Below are positions 1 through 6,901 of a DNA stretch of 13,999 bases, in pieces. The position numbers and the translations under genes are program-made. The notes beneath the pieces were generated by a model, which saw nothing but the letters and a program-made list of their open reading frames with translations, searched no databases and was not told the origin of the DNA. Numbering within the stretch: position 1 is the stretch's first letter; each line of letters starts with the position of its first letter. The DNA comes from Acidimicrobiaceae bacterium (GTDB lineage Bacteria > Actinomycetota > Acidimicrobiia > Acidimicrobiales > Acidimicrobiaceae), in NCBI GenBank assembly GCA_013044415.1, contig JABEUO010000150.1:1-13999 (forward strand), given 5' to 3'.

Positions 1-497
1 CCTACCGCGGAGAACCTAAAGTGGCCAGGTTCAATCATTCCGGCGTGAATCGGGCCGACGGGTATTTCGTAGACCGAGTCGCCTTTGACTTCGACGAAGG
101 GGTATCCGCCGCTGGTAGGCGGGAATTCGACCGACCTCGGAGCGTCTTTTCGGAGGGGGTAGTAATCCTCTGGCCAGTGGGCGTGCTTCACAAGCCTCAT
201 CGGTTGGGGGTGTCCTATCAGCTCTACGCCGTAGAGGTCGGCCATCTCCCTTTCAAAGCGACCAGCCGAGAAGTCAATCGCAGCAAGCGAAGCTAGTTTC
301 GGTCGGTAGCGATCTATCTTTGTCATGGTTCGTGTAAGGGCGCCATCTCGCTGATTCAGGGTCAGGTAGATTACCCAAAGCTGGCCATGCTCTACGTCGT
401 CCACGGCAAAGATCGATGCCAAGCGATCCCCATCCTCAAGCGACCGCTTTATCGAGAGGTGAACCTCGCTTTGGGATAAGGTTGGGGTAGCCTTCAT
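1..497 (-). CDS. hyfG: Hydrogenase-4/formate hydrogenlyase-type large subunit, N-terminal part (NuoC-NuoD-like), cut by the window edge
   Basis: This ORF runs from ATG at 495-497 off the left edge; 165 codons are visible. Residues about 1-120 are a NuoC/30-kDa-like domain, with the family motif FEREMADLYG at 81-90 and the segment WPEDYYPLRKD at 108-118. The NuoD-like large-subunit domain then begins, with VGPIHAGMIEPGHFRF at 147-162. This fused layout is that of HycE/HyfG and Rv0087, not of separate complex I subunits. The domain should carry the [NiFe] site through two CxxC motifs (L1 and L2). Both lie beyond the edge, so whether it binds nickel is unknown. The start follows a strong Shine-Dalgarno run (AGGAGG, 5-base spacer), and the upstream hyfF-like stop is 10 bases away. 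It is the last visible gene of the minus-strand operon. Family assignment is firm; catalytic activity is not shown. Confidence 0.93.
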   Translation of the reverse strand, partial: MKATPTLSQSEVHLSIKRSLEDGDRLASIFAVDDVEHGQLWVIYLTLNQRDGALTRTMTKIDRYRPKLASLAAIDFSAGRFEREMADLYGVELIGHPQPMRLVKHAHWPEDYYPLRKDAPRSVEFPPTSGGYPFVEVKGDSVYEIPVGPIHAGMIEPGHFRFSAV

Positions 498-507
498 CTC
501 CTCCTCC

Positions 508-1995
508 TCATCTAAGTCCGGCGATTGAGTGGGCGGCACTCATGAGTAGGCCGTTAGTCGGTGAGGCCAATATTCCGAGCAGAATCGATGCCATAAAGCC
601 AGCTACCGCAATAGGCGAGAAACCCCTAGATACCGCGATCGCCGAATTGAGGTCCCCTGGGCCGAGGGTCATCTTCAACACCGAACGGACTAGCGCGACC
701 GAACTGATGAGGATAAAAACAATTGCTCCGGCGGCGATAAGGACAAAATGTGTTCGAGAAGCCGAGGTAATGACGGCGGTTTCGGACCAGAAGAGGCCAA
801 ATGGAGGAAGGCCAACAAGTACGGACAACGCTACTATCAGACCAAAACCGACCGATGGAGAGTTCTTCAATAGTCCTTTGACCTTCGAAATCTCTGTGGT
901 GTGAAAACCTGATTCAACCCTGCCTACCGATATGAAGGCGAGGCTCTTGCCGATACCGTGAACTACAACGTGAAGTAATAGAGCGGCGATTGCTAACTGG
1001 GTGCCGAAGGACGCAGCTACCGCCACAAAACCTATCTGCTCAATCGAGGACTGGGCGAGCATCCTTTTGTAGTCGCGTTGATTGATAAGCAATAGTGACG
1101 CTACCGCCATCGAAGCTAGCCCCATGACCGCCAGGTAGGTATGTGCGTAGGAACTTCCAAGCACTAGGTTTGAGATGGCAACCACCCGCAAGATGACCGA
1201 GAAGGCTACGGATATCAAAACTCCAGACATTAGGGCCGAGATAGGTGCTGGTGCTTGTGAATGGGCATCTGGAAGCCAACTATGGAAGGGCACGAGGCCG
1301 GCTTTTGCACCGAAGCCCAAGATCATCAGACCCACCGCTAGTCGCATGGCCGAATGGTCTAGAAGACGGTAGTGCGTGGTGAGGACGTTGATCTGCAGGG
1401 CCTGAGAACCACTTAGTCCGCTATGGGTCGCAGCAAAATAGACGATGCTTACTCCCAGGAGCGCGATCGCTATTCCGAAGGAACAGATCATCGCGTACTT
1501 CCAGGCTGCCTCTAGCGAAAGGGGCGTCCTTTTGAATCCGACGAGGAATGTAGTTGCGATTGTGGTCGCCTCGATCGCTACCCAGGTTATACCGAGGTTG
1601 TTTGAGAGTACCGCTAGTACCATGGCGAAGCTGAAGATGTTGAATAGTGCCCAGTAGGTGCGTCTATTCGGTGGCGGAGCTTGAGGGTTTGTGGAGAACT
1701 TGTGGCTTAGTTCCATGCTATCTAGGTAGCTGATACTCGCCCAACCAGCGAGGGTTGATACCGACCCGATCACCAGGAGCATGATCTGGGCGAGTCGATC
1801 AAGCCTGAGAAGTCCATCAAATACGACTCGACCTGGGTCGAGAATCGAAGTCATGCCGAGTATCGAGATCGCCAAAAGTATCAGGCTCGTAATGATCGAA
1901 ATCGTCTCTGTGACCTTCGCTTTTTTTAGCGAAAAGCTAAGGAGGCTTGCGACTACCGGTGCCAGCAGTGCCACGGAAATTAGTAGTTGGCTCAT
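508..1995 (-). CDS. hyfF: Hydrogenase-4 component F-like proton-translocating membrane subunit (HyfF/HycQ, Rv0086-like)
   Basis: A 495-residue, very hydrophobic antiporter-like subunit of the NuoN/NuoM/MrpD family, probably a proton channel in the membrane arm. The residues expected in such channels are visible: E142 in an ITWVAIEATT helix, K231 just before AGLVPFHSWLPDAH (232-245), K310 in DYKRMLAQSS, and H346/K350 in HGIGKSLAF. Length is close to E. coli HyfF and to M. tuberculosis HycQ. The ATG overlaps the stop of the upstream hyfE-like gene by four bases (ATGA), which implies translational coupling. The stop lies 10 bases before the large-subunit start. It could be called NuoN-like in automated annotation, but the neighbours favour a hydrogenase-4-type complex. 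Confidence 0.93.
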   Translation of the reverse strand: MSQLLISVALLAPVVASLLSFSLKKAKVTETISIITSLILLAISILGMTSILDPGRVVFDGLLRLDRLAQIMLLVIGSVSTLAGWASISYLDSMELSHKFSTNPQAPPPNRRTYWALFNIFSFAMVLAVLSNNLGITWVAIEATTIATTFLVGFKRTPLSLEAAWKYAMICSFGIAIALLGVSIVYFAATHSGLSGSQALQINVLTTHYRLLDHSAMRLAVGLMILGFGAKAGLVPFHSWLPDAHSQAPAPISALMSGVLISVAFSVILRVVAISNLVLGSSYAHTYLAVMGLASMAVASLLLINQRDYKRMLAQSSIEQIGFVAVAASFGTQLAIAALLLHVVVHGIGKSLAFISVGRVESGFHTTEISKVKGLLKNSPSVGFGLIVALSVLVGLPPFGLFWSETAVITSASRTHFVLIAAGAIVFILISSVALVRSVLKMTLGPGDLNSAIAVSRGFSPIAVAGFMASILLGILASPTNGLLMSAAHSIAGLR

Positions 1996-2648
1996 CGATC
2001 GCCTAGCTCGGATAGTTCGTCTACGTCAGTGGTTCCAAACTTCACAATCATCCTGTCGGTAAGTGCCCCCATGATAAGGATCGCAAAGAGTAAGTCGAGG
2101 CTGCCCCCGAGTTCTAGTAGTAGAGGGACCCCAAGGGTCGCTAGAAAGCCAAAGGCGGCGATTCCGTTATCGAGGACCAAGAAGCCGACTATCTGACCTA
2201 CCGCCATCCTCTTCGTGATGAGGATCTGTACCCCGATGAGGACCAGTGCTAGTCCAATTGAGGAGGCCTTGGTGGTGCTCGAGGAATCTAAGTGGCTCAG
2301 CGGTATGGTAGCCAGGTAGGCAACGATCGTAGACGCCCCGGAAATGAGCAGGGAGGTTGTGTTGGATACCCGGGAGTGGGATCGATCCTTTTCGGTCGGT
2401 ATTCGCTTGGCCGCCGATTTTACGAGGCCCGGGAGAACGATGGCTCGCACAACAAGGACTAGCAATCCCACGATCCAGAGTTCCAATGAGTTGTGTTCGA
2501 ATGCCATCAGGAAGGCAATCGCCGCGAGTGCAAGCCCCTGCAGCCTGAGGAGGCTGCCCTGCCGCGCGAGGTCGTTATAACTGGCAATGAATACGCCACT
2601 TAGCAAGAGTGCTGCGCTCGCTAGGTCTATCAGGGATGAGTTGGTCAT
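1992..2648 (-). CDS. hyfE: Hydrogenase-4 component E-like membrane subunit (HyfE/HycP, Rv0085-like)
   Basis: A 218-residue protein with about seven predicted membrane segments and almost no soluble part. The size matches E. coli HyfE and M. tuberculosis HycP. Its C-terminal half resembles NuoK: an acidic residue in a hydrophobic helix (LLLELGGSLDLLFAILIMGA, 176-195) is followed by a basic cytoplasmic tail. In this family it is a small membrane-arm subunit next to the antiporter-like subunits and carries no cofactor. The ATG is 5 bases downstream of the hyfC-like stop, and the 3' end overlaps hyfF by ATGA. The sequence is weakly conserved, so the call leans on size, topology and position. Confidence 0.87.
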   Translation of the reverse strand: MTNSSLIDLASAALLLSGVFIASYNDLARQGSLLRLQGLALAAIAFLMAFEHNSLELWIVGLLVLVVRAIVLPGLVKSAAKRIPTEKDRSHSRVSNTTSLLISGASTIVAYLATIPLSHLDSSSTTKASSIGLALVLIGVQILITKRMAVGQIVGFLVLDNGIAAFGFLATLGVPLLLELGGSLDLLFAILIMGALTDRMIVKFGTTDVDELSELGDR

Positions 2649-2653
2649 CTGTT

Positions 2654-3619
2654 CTACCTCGTAGCCGTGAAGAAGTAGGAGGTAACAACCGAAAGCAACG
2701 CCAGGATAAAGGAGCTGGCCAGCAGTTCGGGGACTCTAAAGAGCCTCAGCTTTGCCATAAATACTTCTGCGAGGGAGAGTATTGAGCCGAGCAGTAAGAC
2801 CTTGATCAAAAAGGCTAAGCAAGAGACGAGCAGAAGTATGGGTGCTTGACCAACCCTAAATAGGCCAATTGGGAAGAAGAGGTTGGCAATGAGGCCGAGC
2901 AGGATTGTGAGGCGTAAAGAGGACGCCCATTCGATAACCGCTAAGCGGGGACCACTATATTCAAGGAGCATTGCCTCGTGGATCATTGTCAGCTCTAGGT
3001 GGGTGGACGGATTGTCAACCGGGAACCTCTTCGCCTCGGCCAGTACTACCACCACGAATGCTGCTAGTGCCAAAAGCGAGCCCGGGGCGAAGATGAGGTT
3101 TGGTTTGCTAAGCGATATTGCGGCTATCGCTCCCAAGTTGCTCGAGTGGGCCGGAATGGAAAGAGCGAATATTGCGACCAGGATCGTCGGCTCTACCAGC
3201 GATGAGACCGTTAATTCCCTTGAAGCCCCCATGCCCCCGAAGGATGTTCCGGTGTCGAGCCCCGCTAACGCTACGGCGATATTGCCCAAAAAGAGGAGAC
3301 CTACCACGCTGAGTAGATCCGAGGAGGAGCTAAAGGAGTTTTCAGTGGCCAGAAATGGTCCAGCCATAGATATCACTGCGGTGGTAGAAGCCAATACATA
3401 AGGTGCGAAGGTGAAGAAGATGCTCTTTGTGGACGGCTCCAAGGTCTCTTTTTGAAAGAGTTTTTTGAGCTCGCGATAGGGTTGCAGCACCCCAGCACCC
3501 TGGCGCCCTTCGAGCTTTGCACTGATCTGTCTTGCGACTCCCGAAACTATCGGTGCTAGCAAACCGAGCATTATGAGCTGCAAAACCGGGAGGCCGGAGA
3601 ATATGAAGTTCCTGCTCAC
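2654..3619 (-). CDS. hyfC: Formate hydrogenlyase subunit 4-like membrane anchor (HycD/HyfC, NuoH-like)
   Basis: A 321-residue NuoH-family membrane protein that joins the hydrophilic hydrogenase module to the membrane arm. Diagnostic segments are KLEGRQGAGVLQPYRELKKL (35-54), GASRELTVSSLVEPT (131-145) and, most strongly, AEAKRFPVDNPSTHLELTMI (194-213) followed by HEAMLLEYSG (214-223). The conserved acidic residues E135, E195, E209, E215 and E220 are present; in NuoH these belong to the quinone/coupling path. HycD-type proteins share them. Length matches E. coli HyfC and Rv0084. The start is GTG, overlapping the hyfB-like stop as GTGA. No truncation is visible. Confidence 0.95.
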   Translation of the reverse strand: MSRNFIFSGLPVLQLIMLGLLAPIVSGVARQISAKLEGRQGAGVLQPYRELKKLFQKETLEPSTKSIFFTFAPYVLASTTAVISMAGPFLATENSFSSSSDLLSVVGLLFLGNIAVALAGLDTGTSFGGMGASRELTVSSLVEPTILVAIFALSIPAHSSNLGAIAAISLSKPNLIFAPGSLLALAAFVVVVLAEAKRFPVDNPSTHLELTMIHEAMLLEYSGPRLAVIEWASSLRLTILLGLIANLFFPIGLFRVGQAPILLLVSCLAFLIKVLLLGSILSLAEVFMAKLRLFRVPELLASSFILALLSVVTSYFFTATR

Positions 3620-5604
3620 CTCGCTACCACCAGGACGATAATGAAACCGATGGCCCCGTAGATTAGATAATTGCGAATCTTTCCGGAGTGACCCTTTTGT
3701 ACCAGGCGTGATAGGTTGCTCATCGCACGAGCAACAACCGGGAAGAACCGGGTTTCAAAGATGTCTGAATTCGACCTTTCGTAGCTTGCGCTTTGCAGGA
3801 TCAACATGTCGGAGTCTGCGTGCTCGGTCCCGAGGGACTCCTGGGTAGCGACCACCAGGTTGAAGATTCTCTCCAGTGGCTGAGCGAAGGCGACCGCATT
3901 GTACTGCATCTTTGAGGATGGTTGGCTACTGCCACACGCCCAAAGCGGGACGTCAAGCTGGCGAGATTTCTTCCGTATGCGCCACTCGGTGATCGAAGCG
4001 AAAAGGATAGCGCCAATGACCACACTGAGTCCGAGGTTGAGGGGTGATATCGATCCCCCTACTCCTCGTAGGGTGATGTGGCTGAGGATCGAGACCGAAC
4101 CCTTCGTCCTGACGCCGAGGGTTGCTTGGCTCGCCGACCGAACAATTTTTGATACAAAGGCGGGGTTGAAGCTGAAGCCAATACACAATAGCGTTGCGAT
4201 TGAAATAGTGAACGCCTCCCAGGGCGGGGTCTCTGCACTCTCTGCAGCGCCTCTGCTTCTCGGTCTCGAGAGCATCCCCACACCGAACGCCTTAGTCATG
4301 GCCGCCACCGCTAGACCAAAGGTCAACGCCAGCAGTCCCACGGCACTCGGCATTAGCACATTTAGTACTGTTGACCTTGTAGGGAGGGTATGGATTAGCG
4401 ATTGGAGAAGCAGCCATTCTCCGACAAATCCCGCTCCCAGCGGTAGTCCGGTAGCACCGAGTGCGGCAATCGAAAAACCCACTGCGGAAATTGGGTTTCG
4501 GTGGATTATGCCCCCCATGCTGTCGAGGCTTCGGGTTCCCGCCGAGGCTATCACCGATCCCGCTGAGATGAATCCCAATGACTTAAAGAGGCTGTGCCCC
4601 ATGAGTTGCAGGATCGCACCTGCCAGCGCAACCTGGGCGATGTTTAGGTTGTGGGCGGACTTGAGTACTTCAAATGTCCCCAAGGCACATATCACTATCC
4701 CCATATTTTCTCCCGTGGACCATGCAAGGAGCCTCTTGATGTCCGAGGAGACTAGGGAGTGTAGGGCGCTATAGACAGCGGTGGTTGCGCCGATAGTTAT
4801 AATCAAAACTCCCCACCAGATCGGAGCGGGACCCAGACCTTTTATGTCCACCCGGATGATCCCGTAGATCCCCAGGTTGACCATTGCGGCACTCATCAGG
4901 GCCGAGACCGGAGTCGGGGCTTCCGGATGTGCCTTTGGGAGCCAACTATGTAGGGGGAGTTGGCCGGACTTGGAGGCAAAACCAAAGAAGCTGAAGACGA
5001 AGATTATGTTCTTCGTCAAGGTTGGGATGCCCTTTAGCGCCCCTGAGCCTCCAATTAGTAGGCCAGTGGGGCTGTGAGCACTTAGGTAGGCTAGCGACCC
5101 CAGGATCATAGCGAAACCGACCTGCGACATGAATATGTACCACATTCCGGCTTTGAGTGCCTCTGTTTTGGTGTGATTTGCGAGAACGAGGACCGCCGAC
5201 ACTAGAGCCATGGCCTCCCAGAAGAAAAGGAAGTCATAGTAACTCGACGCCATGGGAACCAACAGCATGGTCATTACAAAGAGTGGGATGAAAGCCGCGG
5301 TCGTCCTCGGGGATCTTGAGTGGGCGAGGTAGGGGTAGACGTAGATCCCCGCCGTTATAGCGACTATCGAGGTAATGAGGTCAAATAGTCCCGAAAGGCC
5401 GTCCGACGAAAGGTGCAGCCCTACTAAGGGCAGTAAGGAACTTATAGATAGCGATATCTTTGAACCGAATATCATCCGCAAGCTGATCGCTACGCCGAAA
5501 ACTCCGATTAGCACGGTCAAGACGCTAGATGTGAGGTACCAGAGCCGATCGTCGCTTCTTGGGGTCATCCCGGTGCCCACTGCCAAAGGGGCCTGATTGC
5601 TCAT
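3616..5604 (-). CDS. hyfB: Hydrogenase-4 component B-like proton-translocating subunit (HyfB/HycC, NuoL-like; Rv0083-like)
   Basis: A 662-residue antiporter-like membrane subunit, the NuoL counterpart of the complex. The typical helix-borne residues are visible: E130 in FLFFWEAMALVS, K212 before SGQLPLHSWLP (213-223), PTPVSALMSA (230-239), K290 in DIKRLLAWST, and H337/K341 in GHSLFKSLGF. The region after about residue 530 is more hydrophilic and ends in a final membrane helix (about 640-660), as in HycC/HyfB; it contains the family-like WACGSSQPSSKMQYNAVAF stretch. The protein should pump H+ or Na+ coupled to electron transfer in the peripheral arm. ATG overlaps the hyfI-like stop by four bases, and the 3' end overlaps hyfC. 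Confidence 0.94.
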   Translation of the reverse strand: MSNQAPLAVGTGMTPRSDDRLWYLTSSVLTVLIGVFGVAISLRMIFGSKISLSISSLLPLVGLHLSSDGLSGLFDLITSIVAITAGIYVYPYLAHSRSPRTTAAFIPLFVMTMLLVPMASSYYDFLFFWEAMALVSAVLVLANHTKTEALKAGMWYIFMSQVGFAMILGSLAYLSAHSPTGLLIGGSGALKGIPTLTKNIIFVFSFFGFASKSGQLPLHSWLPKAHPEAPTPVSALMSAAMVNLGIYGIIRVDIKGLGPAPIWWGVLIITIGATTAVYSALHSLVSSDIKRLLAWSTGENMGIVICALGTFEVLKSAHNLNIAQVALAGAILQLMGHSLFKSLGFISAGSVIASAGTRSLDSMGGIIHRNPISAVGFSIAALGATGLPLGAGFVGEWLLLQSLIHTLPTRSTVLNVLMPSAVGLLALTFGLAVAAMTKAFGVGMLSRPRSRGAAESAETPPWEAFTISIATLLCIGFSFNPAFVSKIVRSASQATLGVRTKGSVSILSHITLRGVGGSISPLNLGLSVVIGAILFASITEWRIRKKSRQLDVPLWACGSSQPSSKMQYNAVAFAQPLERIFNLVVATQESLGTEHADSDMLILQSASYERSNSDIFETRFFPVVARAMSNLSRLVQKGHSGKIRNYLIYGAIGFIIVLVVAR

Positions 5605-6101
5605 CGGGTGGATACCCTTCTTATCGCCCCGATGATCTCGGTGGGTTCAGGTGGGCAACCCGGTATCTTCAAGGTGACTTCAAGGTGGTCTTCACAGCTG
5701 CCGGCGTATGCGTAACTCTCTTTGAAGGTTCCTCCGTCACAAGCGCAGTCTCCGACGGCGATCACCACCTTCGGCGAAGGTACCGCATTGTAGGCGTCTA
5801 GAAGTGGGCCCTTCATATTCATCGTTACTATCCCGGTGACTAAGAGTCCGTCGGCGTGACGGGGCGAAGCGGTGAGGCTGACCCCATACCGCTCTAGGTC
5901 GTAGCTAGGGGAAAAACACATCGAAAGTTCGACCTCGCAGGCGTTGCATGAACCGCAGTCGACGTGACGTAGCTTTATCGAACCGTTTGTCAGGGCTCCG
6001 GTTGTCAAAACGCTCTGCTCTTGTGGACCTAGATCCTCGGCCACTTTGCCGATGTGGATAATTCGTCGCAATAACTGCTGGATCACGATAGCATCAGCCA
6101 A
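5601..6101 (-). CDS. hyfI: Hydrogenase small subunit, NuoB/HycG/HyfI-like iron-sulfur protein (Rv0082-like)
   Basis: A 166-residue member of the NADH:ubiquinone oxidoreductase 20-kDa / [NiFe]-hydrogenase small-subunit family, which carries the [4Fe-4S] cluster next to the active site. The motif RHVDCGSCNACEVEL (45-59) supplies C52 and C55 as the CxxC pair, with C49 as the extra cysteine seen in HycG. PSPRHADGLLVTG (80-92) is the family core, GDCACDGGTF (117-126) gives C119/C121, and PGCPPEP (147-153) gives C149. It is much shorter than E. coli HycG/HyfI (about 250 residues) because it ends soon after GCPP; the mycobacterial homologue is short too. The start is TTG at 6099-6101, with AGGG 9 bases upstream. 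It lies 53 bases after arsR with no terminator between, and overlaps hyfB by ATGA. Confidence 0.93.
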   Translation of the reverse strand: MADAIVIQQLLRRIIHIGKVAEDLGPQEQSVLTTGALTNGSIKLRHVDCGSCNACEVELSMCFSPSYDLERYGVSLTASPRHADGLLVTGIVTMNMKGPLLDAYNAVPSPKVVIAVGDCACDGGTFKESYAYAGSCEDHLEVTLKIPGCPPEPTEIIGAIRRVSTR

Positions 6102-6154
6102 AGTTCGCTACCCTGCTTGACGAGGGACTTCTCAGTTTGAGACCGCATGGACTG

Positions 6155-6529
6155 TTATAGCTCTCCCGGATAGGGAAGGGGTGCAGACGCCTGGAGGTCA
6201 ACTAGTAGGCCAGCCCTCTCGGCGAGTACATCGATAAGTACCCTACGTGCCACAGCCAGTACCTCAATTAATTCCGGGAAGGCAAGCGAATAGTAGATTG
6301 AAGTTCCATCGCGTTGAGTTTGGACCAGGCCAGCTCTTTTAAGTATTGCGAGTTGCTGCGAGAGGTGCGGCGGGTTGATCCCCACGAGGGGCAGCAACTC
6401 AGAAACAGACTTCTGTCCAGAGCTCAATAACTCGAGGACCCTGATTCTCGATGGATGTCCGAGTGCCTTGAAGAACTCCGCCTTTACCTCGTAAAGCGGA
6501 GTAGCCTGGACTACACCCTGCATGCCCAT
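6155..6529 (-). CDS. ArsR-family transcriptional regulator (Rv0081-like), first gene of the hydrogenase-like operon
   Basis: A 124-residue winged-helix regulator. FKALGHPSRIRVLELL begins the domain, the recognition helix region is NPPHLSQQLAILKRAGLV, and the wing is QTQRDGTSIYYSL. The pattern, including the start LYEVKAEFFKALGHP and the C-terminal IEVLAVARRVL, strongly resembles M. tuberculosis Rv0081, the regulator in front of the same gene set. From the chosen start the protein has no cysteine, so it lacks the ELCVCDL-type thiol metal site of classical ArsR/SmtB sensors; its signal is unknown. I chose ATG 6527-6529 because AGGAAGAGG lies 5 bases upstream. A longer reading from TTG at 6572-6574 adds 15 residues but overlaps a -10-like box. 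The gene reads into hyfI and diverges from the iron-sulfur gene pair. Confidence 0.93.
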   Translation of the reverse strand: MGMQGVVQATPLYEVKAEFFKALGHPSRIRVLELLSSGQKSVSELLPLVGINPPHLSQQLAILKRAGLVQTQRDGTSIYYSLAFPELIEVLAVARRVLIDVLAERAGLLVDLQASAPLPYPGEL

Positions 6530-6562
6530 GCAATCCTCTTCCTGTGAGTATCCTGAGAAACC

Positions 6563-6574
6563 TTGATTTATCAA
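6563..6574. promoter_or_regulatory. Inverted repeat TTGAT-TT-ATCAA in the arsR leader
   Basis: Perfect 5-bp arms with a 2-base spacer. The arms equal FNR half-sites, but FNR needs a 4-base spacer, so this is not a consensus FNR box. It lies between the putative -10 and the arsR start, a suitable place for a repressor. The sequence TTTATCAA recurs at 6911-6918, near the divergent gene pair. Confidence 0.35.
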
Positions 6575-6579
6575 ATATA
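6574..6579 (-). promoter_or_regulatory. Possible -10 box of arsR
   Basis: On the minus strand this reads TATATT, about 45 bases before the arsR ATG, and lies directly downstream of the 8-bp repeat array. No convincing -35 hexamer is found at the usual distance, so the promoter may be activator-dependent or placed elsewhere. Confidence 0.35.
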
Positions 6580-6582
6580 GCA

Positions 6583-6619
6583 GATGCTTTATTGCTTTGA
6601 TGCAATATTGCGAATTTGC
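6583..6619. promoter_or_regulatory. 8-bp-period operator-like array upstream of arsR
   Basis: Five consecutive units start every 8 bases: GATGC (6583), ATTGC (6591), GATGC (6599), ATTGC (6607) and TTTGC (6615), each followed by 3 variable bases. On the minus strand this reads as GCA[AT]-led octamers. The array contains the perfect palindrome GCAATATTGC at 6602-6611. It sits just upstream of the possible arsR -10 box, the right position for a regulator binding site. The regularity is seen directly; binding by the ArsR protein is inferred from location. Confidence 0.55.
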
Positions 6620-6670
6620 ATAAAAGCGCAGAAAGTAGCCAGGCGGGTTACGGTCAAGGAACCTAGTGGG

Positions 6671-6685
6671 GTATATGGGATATAC
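6671..6685. repeat. Inverted repeat GTATAT-GGG-ATATAC
   Basis: Perfect 6-bp arms around a 3-base spacer. It may be an operator or part of a promoter, since TATA-rich hexamers fall inside it. TTACGG at 6648-6653 is 17 bases upstream of GTATAT, giving a weak -35/-10 pair on the plus strand. Confidence 0.4.
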
Positions 6686-6729
6686 AAGCTGATAGAAGGG
6701 GAGAACAGGCGATCAACATAAAGGGTATG

Positions 6730-6769
6730 ACTGTCCGTGATCTCCAATCGGGGTGAAAGGGGGGACAGT
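6730..6769 (+). other. Possible RNA hairpin domain closed by ACTGTCC/GGACAGT
   Basis: ACTGTCC (6730-6736) pairs perfectly with GGACAGT (6763-6769), enclosing 26 bases rich in G on the 3' side. With the hairpin at 6835-6866 it could form a structured leader if transcription starts upstream. No T-run follows, so it is not a normal terminator. Confidence 0.4.
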
Positions 6770-6834
6770 AGCGTGAAGGTGATACCGTCGCGTGCGATTG
6801 ACACTCGCCCTTTGGGAAAAACAATATGGAAAGA

Positions 6835-6866
6835 TATTAGTAAAGGGCCGAAAGTCCCTACTAATA
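6835..6866 (+). other. Strong hairpin with 11 paired bases and a 2-base bulge
   Basis: The left arm TATTAGT-AA-AGGG (6835-6847) pairs with CCCTACTAATA (6856-6866) when AA is bulged; the loop is CCGAAAGT. It has no following T-tract. It may be a regulatory element of the plus-strand genes or a DNA operator; I cannot tell which. Confidence 0.45.
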
Positions 6867-6886
6867 CCTCAATTCTGCCCTTGGTT

Positions 6887-6901
6887 CAGATGCTGCATTG
6901 C
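6887..6901. promoter_or_regulatory. Second copy of the arsR-side operator motif, in front of the iron-sulfur gene pair
   Basis: CAGATGCTGCATTGC here matches CAGATGCTTTATTGC at 6581-6595 in 13 of 15 positions. The shared core is GATGC-N3-ATTGC, also present at 6599-6611. This copy is 94 bases before the GTG at 6995 and would lie between the weak -35 (6881-6886) and -10 (6905-6910) noted for the interval. It suggests that one regulator acts on both divergent units. Confidence 0.5.

Noticed and set aside
2883..3401. Plus-strand ORF of 172 codons opposite the hyfC-like gene
   Set aside because: It is antisense to a family-diagnostic coding region and has no recognisable domain.
3899..4774. Plus-strand ORF of 291 codons inside the hyfB-like gene
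   Set aside because: It lies opposite a strongly conserved membrane subunit, has no ribosome site of note, and its translation looks like an antisense shadow with no domain.
508..5604. Respiratory complex I (nuo) operon
   Set aside because: The NuoC-NuoD fusion start, HyfE-like subunit, HycD-type NuoH motifs and absence of NuoE/F/G/I/J/A in the visible block fit a group-4 hydrogenase-type complex instead.
6563..6574. FNR binding site
   Set aside because: The half-sites TTGAT and ATCAA are right but the spacer is 2 bases instead of 4, so it is kept only as an inverted repeat.
6835..6866. Hammerhead ribozyme or known riboswitch based on the CCGAAAGTCCC element
   Set aside because: The CTGATGA core and stem order of a hammerhead are missing, and no riboswitch consensus I know fits.
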